A DNA stretch of 64,000 bases from Clostridia bacterium (lineage in GTDB: Bacteria > Bacillota > Peptococcia > DRI-13 > SM3-B62), in assembly GCA_018433675.1 (NCBI GenBank), contig JAHDQS010000029.1:109785-173784 (forward strand), given 5' to 3'. Positions 47,793 to 56,853 of this stretch are shown here, one piece after another. Positions within the stretch are counted from its first letter, which is position 1. Each line of letters starts with the position of its first letter. The notes under the pieces are model-generated. The model did not search any database, was not told the origin of the DNA, and was given only the letters and a program-made list of their open reading frames with translations. The translations under genes were made by a program, and so were the position numbers.

Positions 47793-48107
47793 CTAATAAA
47801 TATTACTGCCTCTCAAGAAAAACAAAACTGTACTTAATACCGCAGTAATTGCCGTAAAAGCGCCAACATATAAAAACACTTTATTTTTCCCGTCTTTGTA
47901 TTGATAAAGATTGGTTGTTGCTAAATAAGCAGCTAGTATAGCACTATATCCATAAAAACTTTCTCCGTTTAATACAGACCAACAAGAAAATAATCCTGCT
48001 AAGCAAACAACAATACCTCCGGCCAGCGCAAATGGAGAGGCTATACTATTTCTCTCTCTTTCCTCAATCTCACTATGGCATTTTTCCAAACCGACTTCTT
48101 TCCCCAT
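47793..48107 (-). CDS. small membrane protein of unknown function
   Basis: 104 residues with three hydrophobic helices (about 26-44, 52-66, 77-98). No known family. It follows a truncated attC-like site by 27 nt, and could be a cassette gene. Confidence 0.6.
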   Translation of the reverse strand: MGKEVGLEKCHSEIEERERNSIASPFALAGGIVVCLAGLFSCWSVLNGESFYGYSAILAAYLATTNLYQYKDGKNKVFLYVGAFTAITAVLSTVLFFLRGSNIY

Positions 48108-48134
48108 GATTATCTATCCCTTCTTTATTTATCC

Positions 48135-48169
48135 CCTTAACGCGCCCTTGTGTGAAGCTGTTGTTTAAA
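48135..48169 (-). repeat. truncated attC-like site (S0)
   Basis: On the minus strand TTTAAAC...GCGTTAAGG frames 35 bp that contain the CGCGCCCTTGTG-type motif found in the full sites S5, S7 and S9. It starts 3 bp after the VanW stop and ends 27 bp before the next gene. Too short for a working site; probably deleted inside. Confidence 0.4.
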
Positions 48170-48172
48170 ATG

Positions 48173-48985
48173 TTACTCGCTGTTGGCCGCCTCTTGTAAG
48201 AATGGTTGATACATCATAATTGCGTGGTTCTCTGTAATGTACTCATCATTTATAATTTCTTCATATTTATTAAGTGTTCGTCTGTGAATGATATTATGCC
48301 TCATGTGCCCTCCCCATAGTTCATGTGTTATCCAATGCTCTTTTTCATAGACTTCATATGATAATTCCGGTGTTTCATCTGTTAGCCACTCTCCAACAAG
48401 ATTCTCTTTTGTAAGATAAATATGTAATTGGTATGTATGGTTAGTATTATTCTTAATCTGTAAATCTATATAGTTATAAACGCAGGTTGCACCGCTTCCG
48501 AATGGTTGAGTTCTGTTTGAATCCGGGAACACATCATAGCTATGCCTATGTCTCTCCTCAACTGTAAGTGGCGAATGAAGTGTGATCCAATATATTAAAT
48601 TTGATAACTGACATAACCCTCCACCTATTCCATCCCGAAAGTGACCATAAAATAACACCATACCTTTGACATAACCTTTTTTTCTGGTCGGTTTCCCGAT
48701 AATCTTCCAGTACGAAAACGTCTCTTGGGGTTTAATAGTTATTTTGTTTATTTTTCTGATAGCTATTTCTAAATTTTTAATTTTATTATGTTGTAACCAC
48801 ATTTCCACGTCCCTGAGTTGTCTTAACAAAGGTGTCTGGTGTCTATAAACTGTAACCGGATAAAGCTGTGGTTCCATTGTTTTGGCAAATATCTTGTTAC
48901 CAAAATACCATTTATAATATCTGCGAAAAGTATAGTATGCTCTTCCAATTTTTATTCTTAACAATGATCTTACCTTTGGCTTCAA
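48173..48985 (-). CDS. VanW family protein
   Basis: 270 residues with the VanW core (KPQETFSYWKIIGKPTRKKGY, GIGGGLCQLSNLIYW, HSYDVFPDSNRTQPFGSGAT). VanW occurs in vanB-type glycopeptide-resistance operons but its biochemical role is unknown, and solitary copies are common in Clostridia; no vanHAX here. It sits alone between site S1 (25 nt before its start) and S0 (3 nt after its stop). Confidence 0.88.
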   Translation of the reverse strand: MKPKVRSLLRIKIGRAYYTFRRYYKWYFGNKIFAKTMEPQLYPVTVYRHQTPLLRQLRDVEMWLQHNKIKNLEIAIRKINKITIKPQETFSYWKIIGKPTRKKGYVKGMVLFYGHFRDGIGGGLCQLSNLIYWITLHSPLTVEERHRHSYDVFPDSNRTQPFGSGATCVYNYIDLQIKNNTNHTYQLHIYLTKENLVGEWLTDETPELSYEVYEKEHWITHELWGGHMRHNIIHRRTLNKYEEIINDEYITENHAIMMYQPFLQEAANSE

Positions 48986-49010
48986 ATTATCACCCCATCA
49001 GGCCAATTGT

Positions 49011-49113
49011 ATATAACGTACCAGGATTGACGAAGCTTTTGAGCCTCAGTAGAGCTAAACTTTGCGAAAAGGTTTGGGGGAAGTGTAGCAAAACCGGCAA
49101 TCCGTTGTTCAAA
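49011..49113 (-). repeat. attC-like site S1
   Basis: 103-bp imperfect palindrome. Minus strand: TTTGAAC box, then AAC spacer and GGATTGCCG arm; after a 60-bp loop the arm CGTCAATCC (one mismatch), spacer TGGTAC and end box GTTATAT. About 80% identical to S8, of exactly the same length. Confidence 0.7.
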
Positions 49114-49233
49114 GTGTTTACACGACATATGTGCCCTTATTAGATTCGCAACAACTTATTTACATCTGATGGTTGGTACCTCGTTGAAGTTTCTGGTGAC
49201 CACTATCAATTCAAACATCCTGCAAAGAAAGTT

Positions 49234-49365
49234 CTTGCTTGATATCGTATTATATAGAAATATTATCACTTCTAAAATTTTTTGTCATTTAGTATTTGGT
49301 ATATTTTGTCTTGTTTGTTGGATTTTTTAAATTATACCCTTAAAAATTGTGCGGAAAATGTCGGA
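49234..49365 (+). repeat. 132-bp direct repeat, copy B
   Basis: Second copy of the repeat at 43237-43368. Here no AraC gene follows; the copy lies between site S1 and the terminator of the next gene, so it is probably a dead duplicate. The rest of the 49114-49457 gap holds only the terminator. Confidence 0.85.
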
Positions 49366-49392
49366 ATGGTCATTTGCTTTACACACCTTAAT

Positions 49393-49429
49393 TTTATATA
49401 AAAAAGGACAACTCCGAAGAATTGTCCTT
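49393..49429 (-). terminator. rho-independent terminator after the stalk-protein gene
   Basis: On the minus strand AAGGACAA pairs with TTGTCCTT around TTCTTCGGAG, followed by TTTTTAT. Confidence 0.85.
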
Positions 49430-49457
49430 GTAGTTATAACTTAACCTTGTTGTTATA

Positions 49458-50417
49458 TTATCTTGAATAAATATTTTTGGCTTTTAAATCAGGATAGTTA
49501 AAATACAATATTCCATCTATTTTTTTCATGCGAATACCGTTAAAAGTGCCTGTTGCATCAGAAGCGTTCATAAATTCATCAGTAATTTCATCAAAACAAT
49601 ATAGGACTTCATCTACTTGCTTATATAATGCATAAGCATATGAGAAATTTGGAATCTCGCTCTGTTCTCCAACAATACCAAGTTCCTCTAACCGACTGTT
49701 TTTAACTAACATATAGTCAAAATTAATTCCTGAAACCCATTCAATCTTGCTCTCATCATAGTCATAATGATTGGAAGGCTTTTCTTCTGGATATTTAGCC
49801 GTGTTGAGGTCGCTGCCCCAATAATGCATCTGCACATTTGTCATTCTCTTCACATAATCTGGAGTAGCATAATACTGCCCCTGAACATAAACCACATTAC
49901 CATTCAAGATGTTTTCAAGAAGCGTTGATGGATCGGATGTGCTATATGGCACAAGTTCGTTTGCATCGTACTTAAAGGTATATGCATTAACTGTATTAGT
50001 ATTGTCTGCCCATTCAACTGTATATCCCGCATTTTCCAAGACCGCTCTAATAGGAAGATAAGTTCGCCCATTATTAACAACAGCAGCTGTATCGTTTTCT
50101 GTAAGCTTATTGTCTGTGTATATTTTGTTTGTTCCAATCGGCACTTCAATTCGGCTCCTCTCGGTAATAACAATAGCTGTATCTGCATTTGCATCATATC
50201 CTACCACAAATCCAGCAGATTCCATTGTCACACGAAGTGGAACCATCGTCCTGTTATTCTCATCTACATACGGATAACCAGTATCATTCGTAAAAGTTAC
50301 CGCTTCACTATTAAGCAAAATCTTAACAGCACTTTTGCTCGCAGCGCTTGCTGAAAAAGCAAGTATAAAGCAACATCCGATTACTGACAATATAGTTACT
50401 ATTAATCTCTTTCTCAT
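49458..50417 (-). CDS. secreted stalk-domain protein
   Basis: 319 residues. Signal peptide to AFSASAAS, then two stalk repeats (copper amine oxidase N-terminal-like; NRTMVPLRVTMESAGFVV and GRTYLPIRAVLENAGYTVEW, about 30-155). The C-terminal half has no recognisable fold. Similar N-terminal layout to the Tad-locus stalk protein at 38.3 kb, different C-terminus. RBS AAGGAG; strong terminator downstream. Confidence 0.75.
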   Translation of the reverse strand: MRKRLIVTILSVIGCCFILAFSASAASKSAVKILLNSEAVTFTNDTGYPYVDENNRTMVPLRVTMESAGFVVGYDANADTAIVITERSRIEVPIGTNKIYTDNKLTENDTAAVVNNGRTYLPIRAVLENAGYTVEWADNTNTVNAYTFKYDANELVPYSTSDPSTLLENILNGNVVYVQGQYYATPDYVKRMTNVQMHYWGSDLNTAKYPEEKPSNHYDYDESKIEWVSGINFDYMLVKNSRLEELGIVGEQSEIPNFSYAYALYKQVDEVLYCFDEITDEFMNASDATGTFNGIRMKKIDGILYFNYPDLKAKNIYSR

Positions 50418-50501
50418 ATCATCACTCTCCTTAACTATTAATATAACACGTATTTATTAACATTTCTCTCTATTTTTTATTTTACGGTAATGTATATATT
50501 A

Positions 50502-50699
50502 TTATGACATCAATATTCCTCTAACATTGTACAAACTCTTGCTATTCTTATTTCCACGCCTTATTGCTCTATCTAATGCCATTATTATGTTCACTGAAGG
50601 CCCATACGTCCCACACTTGTAACATTTAAACTTTGTTACAGCGGCAACCTCCTTTTTCTTGTCAGCACACGCTGTCAGGAGCATAACCGCCGCTAACAC
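50502..50699 (-). pseudogene. short chimeric lipoprotein-like ORF
   Basis: 65 codons starting LAAVMLLTAC, a lipobox-like sequence, followed by a CYKCG zinc-ribbon stretch that does not fit an exported protein. No convincing ribosome site. Probably the fusion of two gene fragments. Confidence 0.3.
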
Positions 50700-50747
50700 G
50701 ATAGCTAATTTGGCATCATCTACAACACCTTCTAGGTGTAAAAAACG

Positions 50748-51581
50748 CTAGGCATCTTTTTGTTTCTGCCCGGAAATCTCAACGGCCGTAACATCCGGGT
50801 GAAAATATCTGCCGGTCTTTTTTGTATATTTATTTTTAACTAAAATAGACTGCATTGGACAAAAATTAAAACATGCATAGCAGTAATAACAATCCACCTC
50901 TTTTTGCCATACCGGTTTTTTTTCATGCATTTTTATTTTTTTTGCAAGACATACCTGCTCGCATATTCCGCAACCTGTACATGTTGAATCAGTATAAAAG
51001 TTGATTTGAGTTTTAGTGTTGCCGGTTATAATATACATGATTCTTTCTAAAACAGCTGAAAAGGGATTGAAAATCACCTTTGGGAGAATCTTTTCTCGAC
51101 CCAGTATAGCTTTTTTTATTATATTGAGCTTTGCCTGAACTTCGGATTCAAGTTGTAACACTTTCTCTTTGTTTATTTTTTTTATCCAGTCCTCATCACC
51201 CTTCCCCGGTTTTAAACCTGTCGGTGAGTTGCTGGCCATGTTTAAAACAAATTGAGAATCGAGGTTTATCCCTTTTTTCCTTAATATCCTATTCACGCAT
51301 ACGTTTGCAACAGAAAAGGTTCCCAATCTTGTTGCTACCGAAAATGTATATTTGGCCGAGTCTATTTTAAGCTTTTCTAAAAATTTTCGAACAGGGACAG
51401 GTACAGTTGTGAAATATATCGGAAAAACAAAGCCTACCGCTTCCCCTTTGGTCATTATCTCTTCATTATCCAATACTCCTACTATGGGTATGAGTTTTGA
51501 ATCCGGTATCATCTTACACAATTCCTTAGCCACATAAAGTGAATTGCCTGTTCCGGAAAAGTAATATATTTCAATACTCAT
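50748..51581 (-). CDS. EFR1-family flavodoxin-ferredoxin protein (copy a)
   Basis: 277 residues. The flavodoxin-like N-terminal half (EIYYFSGTGNSLYVAKEL, FMN phosphate loop SGTGNS) is fused to a two-cluster ferredoxin tail: STCTGCGICEQVC and CYYCYACFNFC, each CxxCxxCxxxC for a 4Fe-4S cluster. An electron-transfer protein of anaerobes, partner unknown. A paralogue at 57330-58169 shares most residues. RBS AAAGGAAAG. Confidence 0.88.
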   Translation of the reverse strand: MSIEIYYFSGTGNSLYVAKELCKMIPDSKLIPIVGVLDNEEIMTKGEAVGFVFPIYFTTVPVPVRKFLEKLKIDSAKYTFSVATRLGTFSVANVCVNRILRKKGINLDSQFVLNMASNSPTGLKPGKGDEDWIKKINKEKVLQLESEVQAKLNIIKKAILGREKILPKVIFNPFSAVLERIMYIITGNTKTQINFYTDSTCTGCGICEQVCLAKKIKMHEKKPVWQKEVDCYYCYACFNFCPMQSILVKNKYTKKTGRYFHPDVTAVEISGQKQKDA

Positions 51582-51676
51582 AAATTTTCTTTCCTTTCTT
51601 TTATTTTCATATGTTTAAATTATATCTCATTAACGAGACCAAGCCCCAATCTATTTACTGGGCAACTTTTTTTTTG

Positions 51677-51795
51677 CTATAGAAAGAAGAACCCAACGGG
51701 AGAAAAACCGTTTTCTTCTAGTATCTTAATTTTGTTTGAAGCGGTATCGATTTCCGGATATTCATTATTCCAATCTTCTTCAATTTTTTTAGGTC
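51677..51795 (-). pseudogene. fragment of a class I methyltransferase C-terminus
   Basis: The minus strand reads KIEEDWNNEYPEID and ILEENGFSPVGFFF, then stops. It closely matches the remnant at 53313-53570. A lone fragment with no start codon. Confidence 0.55.
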
Positions 51796-51821
51796 GTGAT
51801 AGAGTTTTAGTTGTTTCATGT

Positions 51822-52388
51822 TTACTTTATGGAGTATTTAAAGTCGTCACATTTATCTGCTTCATTTTTTATTCCGTTTGAAGTTTCTCTAAAAAGTGTA
51901 TTAATAATAACTTCATTGCAACCTTCAAAGATGTCTACGGGTATCCGTATCTGTAATATCTCGCCGTTGTATTTATAGTTAGCTGATCCTATATAGTCAC
52001 CATTACCATTACTATCAGCAAATACTTTTTTGTCCACGTTGCTTACCATAAAAAAACCCGGCGTATCAATTGTAACAAATATACATTCTCCACCATTTAT
52101 CATTGTCGTAGAATCGATTGTCTCTCCCTCAACTTCAAATGCAGTATAAATATAGTACTTGTCATTAGCTGCAAATACTCTCTTAATATCATAGTTATCT
52201 GCATCCCCCGAATCATCAAACAATGGTTCTTGATTTGAAAAATCAAACCAAGTATCAGGATATTGGTTACCATTTTTATCGGTTACTGCACTTGATGATA
52301 AGTCGGTATTAGGTTTTGTTTTCTCAACCTTTTCGTTGCATCCTGCCATCAATAACACCAGCACAAGAAGTAATGCTATCCTTTTCAT
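51822..52388 (-). CDS. lipoprotein of unknown function
   Basis: 188 residues. Signal peptide with lipobox LLMAGC at Cys17, a short Ser/Thr linker, then a beta-rich domain (about 45-185) with Trp and Asp-rich segments. No family recognised. RBS AGGTTC weak. Surface-anchored. Confidence 0.65.
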   Translation of the reverse strand: MKRIALLLVLVLLMAGCNEKVEKTKPNTDLSSSAVTDKNGNQYPDTWFDFSNQEPLFDDSGDADNYDIKRVFAANDKYYIYTAFEVEGETIDSTTMINGGECIFVTIDTPGFFMVSNVDKKVFADSNGNGDYIGSANYKYNGEILQIRIPVDIFEGCNEVIINTLFRETSNGIKNEADKCDDFKYSIK

Positions 52389-52526
52389 TTTTCAGAACCT
52401 CCAATAATGAAAATGTTTTTCATAGATTAATATAGTTTAACTCCTCAACAATCCTTTTAATTGCTGTTTTTTCAGAGGCCTATTATTAGTCTTTTATCTA
52501 GTCCTCACCCCATGCGATGTATCACC

Positions 52527-53279
52527 TTATTTGATTTCAAAATCCTTGCCGTCCAGATTTTCATAAACTTCTTTTAGCGGACTATAATCTTTGACCGGAT
52601 TATTTCCAAGTAATACAATTTTTAAGTTTTTCAAATTTGCAAGAGAAGTAATATCTGTTATTTGATTATCGCAAAGTTGAATATCCCAGAGTTTCGTCAG
52701 TTTTGATAAGGCGGATATATCCTTAATGCCGGCATTTTTTGCGTCAATATTTTCAAGGTTTTTCATGTTTGATAAGGCATCCAAACTCTCAAACCCGAGG
52801 TCCGACCCGCCCGCATTCCAACAAAATATCAAACAAACCATATTTGTTAAATCCTTCAACGGAGATAAGTCTCTTGCCTTAATACCGTTAAATGCTAACG
52901 TTTTAAGGGTTTTTATTTCGGCAAGAGGGGTTAAATCACTGATTTCGTTAAAGGAAATATTCAACTCCTCTAAGGCCGTAAAATACTTGATATCGCTGAT
53001 GTCTTTAATATCGCCATCTTTTTTGTCAAAGTGCTCATTGCTCAAATCAAAGGAGGTGACTACCGCCGCTTCTTTTTTAGTAATATCTCCTTCAGGTTTG
53101 TTTAATGCCTTTCGCACCTTCGCTTCAAAGGCTTCATCGTTGAACTTTATAGGTTCTCCCGTTTTTTCTGTATTGCTTGAAACTTCTGTTTTGCCCGCTT
53201 GCGTAGATGCCTCATTTGAACACGCCGAAAAAGCAATTAGGATAACTGCACATAACACCATAGAAATCAGCTTTCTCAT
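52527..53279 (-). CDS. leucine-rich repeat lipoprotein (internalin-like)
   Basis: 250 residues. Lipobox FSAC (Cys20), then a short cap and about six 22-residue LRRs of the internalin/SDS22 kind (LEELNISFNEISDLTPLAEI, LWDIQLCDNQITDITSLANL). Probably a surface protein-binding protein. RBS AGGAGGT. Confidence 0.82.
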   Translation of the reverse strand: MRKLISMVLCAVILIAFSACSNEASTQAGKTEVSSNTEKTGEPIKFNDEAFEAKVRKALNKPEGDITKKEAAVVTSFDLSNEHFDKKDGDIKDISDIKYFTALEELNISFNEISDLTPLAEIKTLKTLAFNGIKARDLSPLKDLTNMVCLIFCWNAGGSDLGFESLDALSNMKNLENIDAKNAGIKDISALSKLTKLWDIQLCDNQITDITSLANLKNLKIVLLGNNPVKDYSPLKEVYENLDGKDFEIK

Positions 53280-53312
53280 TACTTGTACCTCCTTATTACA
53301 TTAATCTCATTT

Positions 53313-53704
53313 CTAATACTCTCTTCTTATCCGCGGTACGACGTCGCAATAATCGAACGCAGCTCCTATGACAGCTCCGCACCTTTCTGGTCTTTCCTTC
53401 TTCGTCATGCCATTTTTCATAGGGCTATAATAATTATCAATCCAACTGTTTTGCGGTAAAAAGAAGAACCCAACAGGGGAAAAACCGTTTTCTTCTAATA
53501 TTTTAATTTTGTTTGAAACGGTATCGATTTCTAGATATTCAATATTCTAATGTTCTTCAATTTCTTTTTAAACCATGGTTTATAGCTTTACGTCACTTTT
53601 GATAAAAATTCAGAAAATAAATCAACATATGTATCAGAATAACTACCCGGTCCTTGTCTTTCTGCATCAACATGAAAATCAATTAGCAATTCTAATTCTG
53701 TCAT
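53313..53704 (-). pseudogene. decayed class I SAM-dependent methyltransferase
   Basis: The N-terminal 38 codons (MTELELLIDFHVDAERQGPG...) at 53588-53704 match the start of a common family of small-molecule methyltransferases but stop early. The C-terminal fragment (about 53313-53570) reads ILEENGFSPVGFFFLPQ and WIDNYYSPM after a frameshift. The central SAM-binding part is deleted. Confidence 0.65.
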
Positions 53705-53888
53705 TTAGTTATTCCTTTCTTATTTCAAAATAAATCTTTCTTGTAATTATTCCCTAAATGGTTTGGGAGCAATTGCGCTCAACCAATCCTAAGTGTTCGT
53801 AACGCCCTTTATTTTATATGCATTCTGCATTTCATATTTGATTTATTTTCTTAAGCATTTTATAATGTTTTTGGAATGTAAAAACACA

Positions 53889-53979
53889 GCTCGGTTGGTA
53901 GTCCGGGCGCGCTGATTTATAGCGCCAGTAACCTTCCCCCTCGGGATGTCCATCATTCCACTATAGTATTAGAGGGGGA
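53889..53979 (+). promoter_or_regulatory. yjdF-type riboswitch
   Basis: GCTCGG (53889-53894) pairs with CCGGGC (53903-53908); a GCGCT/AGCGC hairpin follows; CCCCCTC (53936-53942) pairs with GAGGGGG (53972-53978), which is the ribosome site of yjdF. Placement directly before yjdF and the sequestering helix match the yjdF RNA motif, a riboswitch that turns the gene on with azaaromatic compounds. I matched it from memory, not by a covariance search. Confidence 0.7.
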
Positions 53980-53984
53980 TTTTT

Positions 53985-54395
53985 ATGAAGTTGACAGTTT
54001 ATCATGATGGACAATTTTGGGTTGGTGTTTTTGAAGAAATTATTGAAGGACGTCTTAAGGCTAGCAGATATGTTTTCGGTTCTGAACCAAAGGATGAGGA
54101 GATATTAGAACTAATAAACAAGAACAGGATTGTCTTAACTGATATGTCTTCACAATTCGTAGAAGTTAATGAACTAACAGAAAGAAAAATCAATCCGAAA
54201 AGGCTATCACGAGAAGTCGCTCGTGAAATGAAAAAGGTCGGAATCTCTACAAAGGCTCAGCAATCACTTCAATTAGAAAGAGAGAAATTTAAGACTGAAA
54301 GGAAAATAATCTCACGCCAACTCAAAGAAGAACTTGAAGAGAAAAAATGGCAAATGAAGAGACAAAAACTAAAGGAAAAACATCGTGGCAGATAA
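53985..54395 (+). CDS. yjdF: YjdF family protein (DUF2992)
   Basis: 136 residues. The N-terminal beta-rich core begins LTVYHDGQFWVGVFEEIIEG; the C-terminal third is a charged Lys/Glu helix. YjdF is of unknown biochemical role, often linked to resistance to azaaromatics. It is the only plus-strand gene between S1 and S2, with the riboswitch overlapping its ribosome site. Confidence 0.9.
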   Translation: MKLTVYHDGQFWVGVFEEIIEGRLKASRYVFGSEPKDEEILELINKNRIVLTDMSSQFVEVNELTERKINPKRLSREVAREMKKVGISTKAQQSLQLEREKFKTERKIISRQLKEELEEKKWQMKRQKLKEKHRGR

Positions 54396-54449
54396 CTGTC
54401 GGTCAATACCCGAATTACCTCGGGTATTTTCCATTTCATGAGTTATGTC

Positions 54450-54526
54450 GCATAACGCGGTACGGGTTGACGAAGTGCTTGAGTCTTAAAGTTGCTTGCA
54501 ACTTCTTGATTACTATACCGTTAACA
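54450..54526 (-). repeat. attC-like site S2
   Basis: 77 bp. Minus strand: TGTTAAC-GGTA ... TACCGC-GTTATGC. The arms TAACGGTA and TACCGCGTTA pair with one extra base, typical for an attC extra-helical base. Its loop carries TTGCAAGCAACT, shared with S7. Group II RT fragment abuts at 54513. Confidence 0.65.
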
Positions 54527-54817
54527 GCTTTTCGGTTATCCTCGGCTTTATCAGTCCATACCATTCCATTTTTGTTTCAAACTCTTCCCAGTTGAAGCTC
54601 TTCCGCTGGCTTCTGCAGTTCAGTCATTTGTACAGACGAGTAAATGATGCTTATGTCTTGGGTATCAGTACCCCTAATACCACTCTTACTGATATGATCT
54701 TTGTCTATCGCCTGGTTTGAATTTCTTGGCGTATTTTTCTTCTGCTTCTGTCCAAGGTATTAACGCTACAAGCTTACACCAGCGATTTTCGGGGTTGATT
54801 TTGACGGTGTTAATCAA
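54513..54817 (-). pseudogene. fused remnants of an IS transposase and a group II intron RT
   Basis: On the minus strand, 54817-54700 reads like the N-terminus of a DDE transposase (INPENRWCKLVALIPWTEAE). After a frameshift, 54690-54513 reads the C-terminal domain of a group II intron reverse transcriptase (RSQRKSFNWEEFETKMEWYG) with two in-frame stops. Both are broken. Confidence 0.65.
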
Positions 54818-54896
54818 TCCCTAGCTAGTTCCTAGCTTGGCTTGTACGAATCGGCTGCGGTCGAAGTGGAAACATATGGTTAAACGAAATGTGGCA

Positions 54897-55817
54897 TTAT
54901 CGGTCTCTTTGTATTTTTGGAAAAAACTCTTTTGCATTTCCTTTCAGTTCTATAAAGAATGGAATAATTCCCAAAAACGCCATGAACAATCCTAATTTAA
55001 GTGCCCTATGAAACTCTAGCGATATTTCTTTGATTTCAAAAATTCTTTGGAAGTTCCCAATGGAAATTGGTATTCCATTCTTTAAAAATACTATACCAAT
55101 CAAAGCAAATTGAGTACTAATAACTGAAACTATAGCAACAAACGCAATAATCCATTTGGTTAGTTTTCCAACTTTCCCCTTAAAAAGGGTATAAGATTTA
55201 AATGCTCCAATAACTATTAAATAAGCGAGAACCGCCGCAACAGTATCAAAATGTAATTGTAAAACAATCCATGGGATAGATGAAATTATTCCCCCTATTA
55301 AAGCCCCAATAAACCCTAATAAATAATTTTTATCTTCACAATCTATCTGCATCGCAGCACTTTCAATTTCATGAGTTGCCTCATCAAGGCATTGATTATG
55401 TACATATACATAAACGAAATCAATGTATGCTTTTTGCTCTGCTCCTTCCTTATTACATATTCCACATACCTTATTGCATGCAATACCGTTTTGTTTTAGG
55501 AATTGAGTAATGCTACTTAAATAACCCTCCATTGTTTCAATCTTTGTATTACGAAATATCTCGCGAAATTTCACAATTAAAACATCTTTATCAAACAGGA
55601 CTTGAAATAGGTTAAGATTTTCCTTGTTCTTATTTAAAAAATCTATAATTACGTCTTTTTGTTCTTCTTTAATTCCTAATAAAGGTGTGAGAAATACTTT
55701 AAACCCCTGAATATCAGCAATTGTAAACAAGTATCCATCTATCTCTCCGTATGCAAAATTTTTATTGATCTTCCACGCATTCTTCTTTGCAAATTGTTTC
55801 AATCTTTTGTATAACAC
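54897..55817 (-). CDS. membrane protein of unknown function with Cys-rich cytoplasmic domain
   Basis: 306 residues. The N-terminal 140 residues are soluble with a possible zinc site (CNKVCGIC...C); four transmembrane helices occupy about 160-290. GTG start, 6 nt after AGGGAGG; it overlaps the hydrolase gene by 56 bp. No family recognised. The two genes may form one cassette. Confidence 0.65.
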   Translation of the reverse strand: MLYKRLKQFAKKNAWKINKNFAYGEIDGYLFTIADIQGFKVFLTPLLGIKEEQKDVIIDFLNKNKENLNLFQVLFDKDVLIVKFREIFRNTKIETMEGYLSSITQFLKQNGIACNKVCGICNKEGAEQKAYIDFVYVYVHNQCLDEATHEIESAAMQIDCEDKNYLLGFIGALIGGIISSIPWIVLQLHFDTVAAVLAYLIVIGAFKSYTLFKGKVGKLTKWIIAFVAIVSVISTQFALIGIVFLKNGIPISIGNFQRIFEIKEISLEFHRALKLGLFMAFLGIIPFFIELKGNAKEFFPKIQRDR

Positions 55818-56739
55818 AAATATCCTCCCTCGCTAACCATGTTTCTAACATCTCCAAATTATTAAAAATTGCTCCATGTCCCCCGTCAACCTCAAAGTAG
55901 GAAATATTTTTATTTGTATTATGCTCATTGAATACAATTCTTGCACTTTCAACCGGGGTGCTTCTATCATCGCTACCATGAAATAGCAATATTGGAATTC
56001 GAATATTTCTTATTTCATCAATGTATTGATATTTTAGGAAGCTGGCCCATCTTTTGTACGGATGTCCCCACCAGGATAAATCTATAGAATCTGGTTTGTT
56101 ATATATTTCTCTACACTTTTCACTAAATTCATCGAGTGTAATATCCTCTATAACTCTGCGTTCAATTAAAATCTTTAATTGTTCTTCTTGTGAAATTCCT
56201 CCAGCCCCAGAAATTACAAGTTTATCGACCTTCTCTTGAAATAACAACTTGTTATAAATTTCCGGTACCAATCTGCCACCTTCTGAATGTCCCAAAAGTA
56301 CGACATTGTTGTAATCGTTAAGGGATAAATAATGGTCTATCGCGTATGCATAAATAACGCTTAGATCCTCTACTGTATATACCTGCAGTAAACTTTCATT
56401 TCCCTCCCCATTCTCGAATGGTTCCAGATTTGGCTTTTCTAAGACTAATAAATCATATTCATCCGACAGCTTAAGATTCAGAATTCCAGCAGTACTATAA
56501 CCGGTTGAAAAAATCCCGGCTTTTGATCCCAGTACCGAAGAATACCCAGAACCCCCAACAACTATAATAATAGATTCATTATTTGTTTTTCGATAAATTG
56601 GATAAATATAAGAAAAATTATCATCTGAATGCTCGATCCTTATCTCCTCTATACCACTATATAAATAACTAATTGGTTTGAAATTAAATAACAAAAATAC
56701 GAGAAAAACCAATATTCCAATTTTGTATAATAATCTCAA
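55762..56739 (-). CDS. alpha/beta hydrolase, membrane-anchored
   Basis: About 325 residues: N-terminal transmembrane helix, then an alpha/beta-hydrolase fold with nucleophile Ser in GHSEGG, acid in HGSDDRSTP and His in DGGHGA. The start is TTG 56739, 9 nt after AAAGGAGG. The upstream part of the long frame (to 56823) is site S3 being read as protein and is not coding. Substrate unknown. Confidence 0.8.
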   Translation of the reverse strand: MRLLYKIGILVFLVFLLFNFKPISYLYSGIEEIRIEHSDDNFSYIYPIYRKTNNESIIIVVGGSGYSSVLGSKAGIFSTGYSTAGILNLKLSDEYDLLVLEKPNLEPFENGEGNESLLQVYTVEDLSVIYAYAIDHYLSLNDYNNVVLLGHSEGGRLVPEIYNKLLFQEKVDKLVISGAGGISQEEQLKILIERRVIEDITLDEFSEKCREIYNKPDSIDLSWWGHPYKRWASFLKYQYIDEIRNIRIPILLFHGSDDRSTPVESARIVFNEHNTNKNISYFEVDGGHGAIFNNLEMLETWLAREDICVIQKIETICKEECVEDQ

Positions 56740-56762
56740 TTTATTGTTCCTCCTTTTATTGC

Positions 56763-56853
56763 ATATAACGCGGCACCGAACCCACATTCCGCGGCTTCGT
56801 TCGACCCGGATTTGCGCAATCAATCCAAAGTATAATATGCAGCGCCGTACTAA
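56763..56853 (-). repeat. attC-like site S3
   Basis: 91 bp from the stop codon of the SMR gene (TAG within the site) to the end box GTTATAT (56763-56769). The end box GCGTTATAT is good; the start box (GTACGGC) is degenerate. Lies 23 bp before the hydrolase start. Confidence 0.5.

Noticed and set aside
55762..56823. hydrolase start at 56823
   Set aside because: The extra N-terminus is encoded by site S3 and a good ribosome site serves the TTG at 56739.
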